From assembly GCA_045534225.1 (NCBI GenBank), contig JAZSJJ010000005.1, forward strand, positions 1 through 64,000: a stretch of 64,000 nucleotides of DNA, written 5' to 3'. Below are positions 59,280 to 64,000 of this stretch, piece after piece (positions within the stretch are counted from its first letter, which is position 1; each line of letters starts with the position of its first letter). The notes under the pieces are model-generated. The model was not told where the DNA came from. It did no database searches and saw nothing but the letters and a program-made list of their open reading frames with translations. This stretch comes from UMGS1649 sp045534225. Its GTDB lineage: Bacteria > Bacillota > Clostridia > TANB77 > CAG-465. The position numbers were made by a program, and so were the translations under genes.

Positions 59280-61047
59280 AAAATATACAGAAGCTCCAAT
59301 AGACATATTAGAAATGTCTATTTTAGAAATACAAAATGCGGTAGATTTAGGGTTAATCGACTATGAAACTATAGCCAGAATATATCTAGAGAGAATAGAA
59401 GAATATAATGACGAATTTAAGGCTGTAATATCCGTAAATGAAAATATAGTAGAACAAGCTAAAAAGTGTGATGAAGAGTACGCTAAAAACGGAAGAAAAT
59501 CCGAACTTTTTGGTATACCTATAATACTTAAAGACAATATAGACTATGTAGGATTGCCAACAACAGCAGGAGCAAAAGGACTTGCAGATAATTATCCTAA
59601 AAGTAATGCAAAGATTACACAAAATTTAGTAGATGCAGGAGCGTTGATTATAGGAAAAGCGAATATGAGCGAATTTGCTTTTAGTGCGGCTATATCTAAA
59701 AGTTCATACGGAACTGTGAAGAATGCATATAATACAGCATATACAACGTATGGTTCATCAGGTGGAACTGCGGTTGCTGTAAGTACAGGTATGGCTGTAG
59801 CTGGAGTAGGAACGGATACAAATTCATCAATAAGAGTACCATCTTCTGCGGCTAATTTATATGGTTTAAGACCAACATATGGTCTTTTAAGTGGAGATGG
59901 AATAATTAAGTATGATGCTTCACGCGATACTGCAGGACCTATGACTAAGTATGCAGAAGATAATGAGCTCCTACTAGAAGCAATGGCCAAGAACAATAAA
60001 GAATATACAAAGAATGAAGTGGACGTTAAAACATTAAAGGTTGGTGTATTAACTCAATTTGTAAATGGAGATTCTAAAATAAATCTTCCAGCGGTTTCTA
60101 GTACATCTACTGTGGTTTTAGACTTGTTTAATAAAAAGATAGATGAGTTGGAAGAACTGGGAATAGAAGTAGTAGAAATAAAGGATTTCTATAGCTATAC
60201 AGTATATGACTATTATTACAGTACAATTGGCGGTTGGACAATGTGTTACTTCTTTAATAAATATATAAAGAATACAAATAGCAGTGTTAGATCATTTCAA
60301 CAATTAGTAAACAAAGGTGGATACATACAAGCGTTAGGGCCATATGCTAGTTGCTGTAATGATTCGCTTGCGAAATTTAATACATATGAGGCAACGCATA
60401 AAAAGTTTGCGGACTATGTTAAATCTAAGATGGACAAGTATGATGTAGATGTTTTGGTTTATCCTACAACTAAAAATACAATAACTAAAGTATCTAATGC
60501 ATCAATAAAATCTCCAAGTTCAACAATATCTCCGCCAACTGGTTATCCGGCAATATCTATACCAATGGGATTTAAGAATGGACTACCTTATGGAATTGAG
60601 TTTGTTGCAAAATATAACGAGGAACATCTTTTATATGCAATAACAGAAGCACTGGAAAATAAAGAGGATGTTAAGATATCTGATTTAACACCAGATTTAT
60701 ATGAAATTCCAGAAGAAGTAGATAAACTAGTTGATTTCTATACAGATAACCAAGAAACATTGAATAAAAAGGAATATAAACAAGTTAAAGAGGAGATGCT
60801 AAATTTCTTTGATGACTACAATACTGTAGAGAATAAAGAGGAAACAGCAACAACCTTAATTGCTAATTACAATACGGTAACAGAAACGATACTTTTAGAA
60901 CAAGAAAAGAAAGAACAATTAATGAGAAATACAAAATATATTGGAATAGGTGTTGGGGTGCTGTTTGTGTTAGCTATAATCTCATCTGTAATCAAGAAAA
61001 ATAAGAGAAAAAAGAGAAGAAAAGCTAGAAGAAAAGTAAACAAATAG
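59272..61047 (+). CDS. Amidase signature-family enzyme with C-terminal membrane anchor
   Basis: 591 residues from the GTG at 59272 (GGAGG 7 nt upstream, overlapping the preceding stop by 8 bases). The Ser-cisSer-Lys centre of the amidase signature is present: Lys in PIILKDNID, GSSGGTAVAVSTG, and GVGTDTNSSIRVPSS. The amidase domain ends near residue 480. It is followed by a helical linker (about 490-560), one membrane segment (IGIGVGVLFVLAIIS) and a basic tail (KKNKRKKRRKARRKVNK). Its substrate is unknown. Because the tail is basic, the enzyme domain would face the cytoplasm only if that tail is inside with an odd number of crossings. Confidence 0.88.
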   Translation: MSKKYTEAPIDILEMSILEIQNAVDLGLIDYETIARIYLERIEEYNDEFKAVISVNENIVEQAKKCDEEYAKNGRKSELFGIPIILKDNIDYVGLPTTAGAKGLADNYPKSNAKITQNLVDAGALIIGKANMSEFAFSAAISKSSYGTVKNAYNTAYTTYGSSGGTAVAVSTGMAVAGVGTDTNSSIRVPSSAANLYGLRPTYGLLSGDGIIKYDASRDTAGPMTKYAEDNELLLEAMAKNNKEYTKNEVDVKTLKVGVLTQFVNGDSKINLPAVSSTSTVVLDLFNKKIDELEELGIEVVEIKDFYSYTVYDYYYSTIGGWTMCYFFNKYIKNTNSSVRSFQQLVNKGGYIQALGPYASCCNDSLAKFNTYEATHKKFADYVKSKMDKYDVDVLVYPTTKNTITKVSNASIKSPSSTISPPTGYPAISIPMGFKNGLPYGIEFVAKYNEEHLLYAITEALENKEDVKISDLTPDLYEIPEEVDKLVDFYTDNQETLNKKEYKQVKEEMLNFFDDYNTVENKEETATTLIANYNTVTETILLEQEKKEQLMRNTKYIGIGVGVLFVLAIISSVIKKNKRKKRRKARRKVNK

Positions 61048-61080
61048 TGTATACTATAAGAGATAAATATTAAATTTTGA

Positions 61081-61121
61081 AAAAAGTCAATAAAAAGTTT
61101 TAGTTTTGTTGACTTTTTTCT
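61081..61121 (+). terminator. Terminator of the amidase gene, overlapping the rpmG promoter
   Basis: AAAAAAGTCAA pairs with TTGACTTTTTT around an 18-nt loop. The right arm is also the -35 hexamer of the next promoter. Confidence 0.75.
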
Positions 61122-61138
61122 GCGTTTATGGTAAACTT
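61110..61138 (+). promoter_or_regulatory. Promoter of the rpmG-secE-nusG operon
   Basis: TTGACT (61110-61115), 17 bp, TAAACT (61133-61138). Confidence 0.75.
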
Positions 61139-61179
61139 GTATAGCATATGTAAATGGCAAAAACACGGAGGTGCGAATT

Positions 61180-61329
61180 ATGAGAGAAAATATAACACTA
61201 GCATGTACTGAATGTAAACAAAGAAATTACGAAACAAGCAAAAATAAAAGAAACACTACTGAAAGAGTTGAATTAACAAAGTTTTGTAAATTCTGCAAAA
61301 AACACACAGCACATAAAGAAACAAAATAA
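61180..61329 (+). CDS. rpmG: 50S ribosomal protein L33
   Basis: 49 residues, too short to stand out among long reading frames. The L33 form with two CxxC pairs is intact: LACTECKQRNYETSKN and KFCKFCKKHTAHKE, so it is the zinc-binding (C+) type. GGAGGTG precedes the ATG. The order rpmG-secE-nusG-rplK-rplA is the usual Firmicutes arrangement. A zinc-free paralogue elsewhere would be expected only if zinc is limiting; none is seen here. Confidence 0.95.
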   Translation: MRENITLACTECKQRNYETSKNKRNTTERVELTKFCKFCKKHTAHKETK

Positions 61330-61348
61330 TGAATAGGATGTGAACGTT

Positions 61349-61540
61349 ATGGCATTTTTTAAGGATACAAGGGCTGAACTAAAGAAAGTAGTATGGCCTA
61401 CAGGTAAACAAGTTGTAAACAATACTATATGGGTATTAGTACTTGTTGCTGTTATATCTGCTGTAGTACTTGCATTTGACCTTTTGTTAGAAGCAGGCGA
61501 CAATGCGCTATGGCAAATGATATCTAAATGGATAGGTTAG
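61349..61540 (+). CDS. secE: Preprotein translocase subunit SecE
   Basis: 63 residues, the short Gram-positive form with one membrane segment. FFKDTRAELKKVVWPTGKQ is the conserved amphipathic helix, followed by TIWVLVLVAVISAVVLAFDLLL. It clamps the two halves of SecY. The ATG at 61349 follows AGGATGTG; the reading frame to 61340 has no better start. Confidence 0.94.
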   Translation: MAFFKDTRAELKKVVWPTGKQVVNNTIWVLVLVAVISAVVLAFDLLLEAGDNALWQMISKWIG

Positions 61541-61552
61541 GAGTGATAAGTT

Positions 61553-62095
61553 ATGTCAGAGAATACACCTGATATAAATGAAAATGTTTCAAACTGGTAT
61601 GTAGTTTATACATATTCTGGTTATGAAAATAAAGTAAAGAGCACACTTGAGAAAGTTGTTGCCAATCGTGGCCTTGAAGATAAGATAGAAGAAGTTATCA
61701 TACCAATGGAAGAAGAAATCGAAATAAAAGATGGTAAACAAAAGACGTCTATCAAGAAAGTATTCCCAGGTTACGTATTAGTTAAAATGATAATGACTGA
61801 CGAAACTTGGTATGTTATTAAAAGCATTAAAGGAGTATTTAGTTTCGTAGGAACAGGAGACAAACCTTTACCTCTTACAGAGAAAGAGATGATAAGTCTT
61901 GGAATCGGAGATGAAGTGTTAAATCTTGATTTTGAGGAAGGCGATTCTGTAACAATAATAACAGAACCTTTCTACAACTACCCAGGAATTATCGAAACAA
62001 TCGACAAGGAAAAACAAAGAGTGGTTGTAAAAGTTAATATGTTTAACAGAGAAACAACTGTTGAACTAGGCTTTGAACAAATACAAAAAATATAA
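61553..62095 (+). CDS. nusG: Transcription termination/antitermination factor NusG
   Basis: 180 residues. The NGN domain (WYVVYTYSGYENKV, FPGYVLVKMIMTDETWYVIKSIKGVFSFVG) and a C-terminal KOW domain (EEGDSVTIITEPFYNYPGIIETID) are present. NusG binds RNA polymerase and links it to Rho or ribosomes. The KOW motif is a little unusual (NYPGIIETI for the common NFxGxVEEI), but the fold is clear. Confidence 0.97.
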   Translation: MSENTPDINENVSNWYVVYTYSGYENKVKSTLEKVVANRGLEDKIEEVIIPMEEEIEIKDGKQKTSIKKVFPGYVLVKMIMTDETWYVIKSIKGVFSFVGTGDKPLPLTEKEMISLGIGDEVLNLDFEEGDSVTIITEPFYNYPGIIETIDKEKQRVVVKVNMFNRETTVELGFEQIQKI

Positions 62096-62136
62096 CTTAA
62101 ATAATATAGTTAATATATTTTAAGGAGGTGAAAAAG

Positions 62137-62565
62137 ATGGCAGAGAAAAAAGTAACACACGTTATAAAACTTCAAATTGAAGCAGGTAAAGCTAACCCAG
62201 CACCACCAGTAGGACCAGCATTAGGACCAGCAGGTATCAACATCATGGCATTCTGTAAAGAATTCAATGAAAGAACTGCAAAAGACGCTGGAATGATATT
62301 CCCAGTAGTGCTTACTGTTTACCAAGATAAATCATTTGAATTTATAATCAAAACTGCACCAGCAGCAGTATTATTAAAGAAAGCAGCTGGTATAGCAAGT
62401 GGTTCAGCAAAACCACACAAAGACAAAGTTGCAAAAGTAACACGCGCTCAAGTCGAAGAAATAGCTAAAACTAAAATGCAAGACTTAAACGCAGCCTCTT
62501 TAGACGCAGCAGCTTCTATGATCAAAGGAACTGCAAGATCAATGGGGATCGTTGTTACTGAATAA
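62137..62565 (+). CDS. rplK: 50S ribosomal protein L11
   Basis: 142 residues, normal length. The N-terminal GKANPAPPVGPALGPAGIN and C-terminal LNAASLDAAASMIKGTARSMG are typical of L11, which forms the base of the ribosomal stalk. The ATG at 62137 follows AAGGAGGTG. It is followed by rplA after 47 bases. Confidence 0.98.
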   Translation: MAEKKVTHVIKLQIEAGKANPAPPVGPALGPAGINIMAFCKEFNERTAKDAGMIFPVVLTVYQDKSFEFIIKTAPAAVLLKKAAGIASGSAKPHKDKVAKVTRAQVEEIAKTKMQDLNAASLDAAASMIKGTARSMGIVVTE

Positions 62566-62612
62566 TTATGGGAGAGTAAAAACTCGCTAAAACCAAAGGA
62601 GGGAAATGAATC

Positions 62613-63296
62613 GTGAAAAATAGCAAGAGAATGAATGAAGCAAAAGCCCAAGTAGAATCAAGAGTATATGATATTGAAGAAGCTTTAGAATTAATGGCTA
62701 AATTACCAAAAGCTAAATTTGACGAAAGCGTTGAATTACACGTTAAATTAGGTGTTGATTCTAAACAAGCAGACCAACAAGTTAGAGGTACAATAGTACT
62801 TCCACACGGAACAGGTAAATCTAAAAAAGTATTAGTACTTGCAAAAGGCGATAAAGCAGCAGCCGCTGAAGCAGCTGGAGCAGATTACGTTGGAGATGAC
62901 GATATGATCGCTAAAATCGCTAACGAAGGCTGGCTAGATTTCGATGCTGTTGTAGCAACTCCAGACATGATGCCTACATTAGGTAGAGTGGCTAAAATAT
63001 TAGGACCTAAAGGTCTTATGCCAAACCCTAAAGCTGGTACAGTTACAGTTGATACAGCAAAAGCTGTTAATGAAATTAAAGCTGGTAAAGTAGAATACAG
63101 ATTAGACAAAAACAATATTATACATACATCAATTGGTAAAGTATCATTCGGTACTGCAAAAATAAAAGAAAACTATGAAGTATTATTAGATGCTATAGTT
63201 AAAGCAAAACCTGCAGCAGCTAAAGGTACTTACTTAAAATCAATTGCAATATCTACAACAATGGGACCTGGAATCAAGATTTCAGCAAAAGCTTAA
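62613..63296 (+). CDS. rplA: 50S ribosomal protein L1
   Basis: 227 residues with a GTG start 7 nt after GGAGGG. L1 signatures are FDESVELHVKLGVDSKQADQ, TPDMMPTLGRVAKILGPKGLMPNPK and AGKVEYRLDKNNIIH. It forms the L1 stalk of the 50S subunit and autoregulates the L11-L1 operon in many bacteria. A terminator-like hairpin follows at 63314-63341. rplJ, the usual next gene, is not seen in the remaining 700 bases. Confidence 0.98.
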   Translation: MKNSKRMNEAKAQVESRVYDIEEALELMAKLPKAKFDESVELHVKLGVDSKQADQQVRGTIVLPHGTGKSKKVLVLAKGDKAAAAEAAGADYVGDDDMIAKIANEGWLDFDAVVATPDMMPTLGRVAKILGPKGLMPNPKAGTVTVDTAKAVNEIKAGKVEYRLDKNNIIHTSIGKVSFGTAKIKENYEVLLDAIVKAKPAAAKGTYLKSIAISTTMGPGIKISAKA

Positions 63297-63313
63297 TTAT
63301 TAAAGAGATATAC

Positions 63314-63341
63314 AAAGTGCCGCTTCAAGCGGTGCTTTTTG
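63314..63341 (+). terminator. Terminator after rplA
   Basis: AAAGTGCCGCTT pairs with AAGCGGTGCTTT, with two G-U pairs, followed by TTTG. Confidence 0.8.
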
Positions 63342-63354
63342 TTTAGGAGAAAAG

Positions 63355-64000
63355 ATGGAAGAACAAGAAAAAATCGAAGAACTATCATTAACAGATAAAA
63401 TAGTAGAAACTTTTAAGAAAAAAACAGAAGAATATAGTAAAGCATTAAATACAGAGAATTTCCATTATGAAGAACTATACCAAAAAGGTAAGAAAGAAAA
63501 TGGAAAAGCTTTTGCTATGGCAGTATTAGAATTTAAAGACTTTTTCTTAAAGATAAACTATAGAGTGCATGCACCAATGCTACTTCCAAGTAGCACATTA
63601 GAAATGAGAATATTATTTAAGGGTGGGAAATTCCCTGTAGAATATTCAATCTATGATTTGTTAAACATTATAGATGAAACAAACTTCATATGTTATACAA
63701 TACCATATATAACTACTCAAGAATTAATGGAACAAGCATTAGCACACTTAATGGATTGTTTCACAATATATAAACTTCAAATAGAAGAGTTATTTCAAGA
63801 TAAAGAGAAATTTGCTATACTTGAAGAAAATATAGAGAACCAAATACAAAAAACTATAGGTGGCAAAGTTTTTGAGTCAGGCAGCATAGAATATATGATT
63901 CGTATGTTAGAAGTATACTATTTATTTGATGCAGCAAAGTTTACTACAGAAATATATACAGAAGAAGTTCTTACTGGAAAATACAAAAAGGCAGTAAAAC
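63355..64000 (+). CDS. Hypothetical protein (3' end outside window)
   Basis: The frame from ATG 63355 stays open to the window edge (at least 215 residues), with AGGAG 7 nt before it. The product begins MEEQEKIEELSLTDKIVETF and is rich in Glu, Lys and Ile. Parts such as GKAFAMAVLEFKDFFLKINYRV, MLLPSSTLEMRILFKGGKF, and ITTQELMEQALAHLMDCFTIYK indicate a soluble, mixed alpha/beta protein without membrane segments. No family is recognised. It takes the place usually held by rplJ. Confidence 0.7.
   Translation, partial: MEEQEKIEELSLTDKIVETFKKKTEEYSKALNTENFHYEELYQKGKKENGKAFAMAVLEFKDFFLKINYRVHAPMLLPSSTLEMRILFKGGKFPVEYSIYDLLNIIDETNFICYTIPYITTQELMEQALAHLMDCFTIYKLQIEELFQDKEKFAILEENIENQIQKTIGGKVFESGSIEYMIRMLEVYYLFDAAKFTTEIYTEEVLTGKYKKAVK

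Overview
This window reads as chromosome from a low-G+C, endospore-forming member of the Clostridia. Coding is dense and mostly on the + strand, ATA/AGA/TTA codons dominate, ribosome binding sites are strong (AGGAGG, GAGGTG), and TTG or GTG starts are frequent. It carries spoIIAA-spoIIAB, a gerA-type germinant receptor operon, gerW, a Spo0A-family regulator and Firmicutes markers (veg, rpsU, scpA, yqeG, ZnuABC, secA). I cannot name the species. No tRNA, rRNA, CRISPR array, insertion sequence or phage module was seen, and no gene-free stretch exceeds about 300 bases.

Layout. 1-1,000: a partial membrane protein with ten PETxx repeats. 1,088-2,088: spoIIAA-spoIIAB plus a DUF6514-like gene, behind two Spo0A boxes. 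2,156-9,626: pseudouridine synthases, rpsU, a C-terminal processing protease, veg, recA-recX, scpA, a DUF2953 gene and a frameshifted gerW. 9,716-12,385: a nuclease-like ORF, an NTF2-like ORF and an AbrB/ABC transporter operon. 12,465-16,487: the germinant receptor operon. 16,588-19,917: a tyrosine phosphatase and a zinc/manganese ABC transporter. 20,030-22,979 (minus): two overlapping paralogues with a MazF-like fold. 23,182-27,513: tyrS and the divergent yqeG operon. 27,560-31,283: small secreted, membrane and hypothetical genes, including a tandem acidic pair. 31,487-35,476: secA and a dehydrogenase. 35,599-40,800: two very large DUF4116-like proteins. 40,934-45,901: a Ca-type P-ATPase and a small cluster ending in an Imm33-like gene. 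46,011-50,789: a giant secreted fibronectin-III protein with an HExxH motif. 51,328-54,938: Spo0A-like regulator, Nudix hydrolases, polyprenyl synthetase and IscU. 55,033-61,047: envelope genes. 61,180-64,000: rpmG-secE-nusG-rplK-rplA and an unknown partial gene.

The strongest candidate for something undescribed is the minus-strand pair at 20,030-22,979. Both proteins appear to share an N-terminal domain of about 60 residues, an acidic low-complexity linker, a MazF/PemK-like barrel and a C-terminal helical domain. The first protein keeps the MazF catalytic Arg and Thr; the second has lost the Arg. No ordinary antitoxin gene is beside them. The pair is much richer in G+C than its neighbours, as are the PETxx protein at the left edge and the acidic pair near 30.3-31.3 kb. 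A second lead is that both large DUF4116-like proteins end in an acidic tail finishing ELPF, which resembles the docking tip of bacterial single-stranded-DNA-binding protein.

The sporulation content is unusual: spoIIAA-spoIIAB is not followed by sigF, gerW has a one-base frameshift, and the receptor C subunit lacks a lipobox. This could mean a reorganised or partly decayed sporulation programme, but a single frameshift may also be a sequencing or assembly error.
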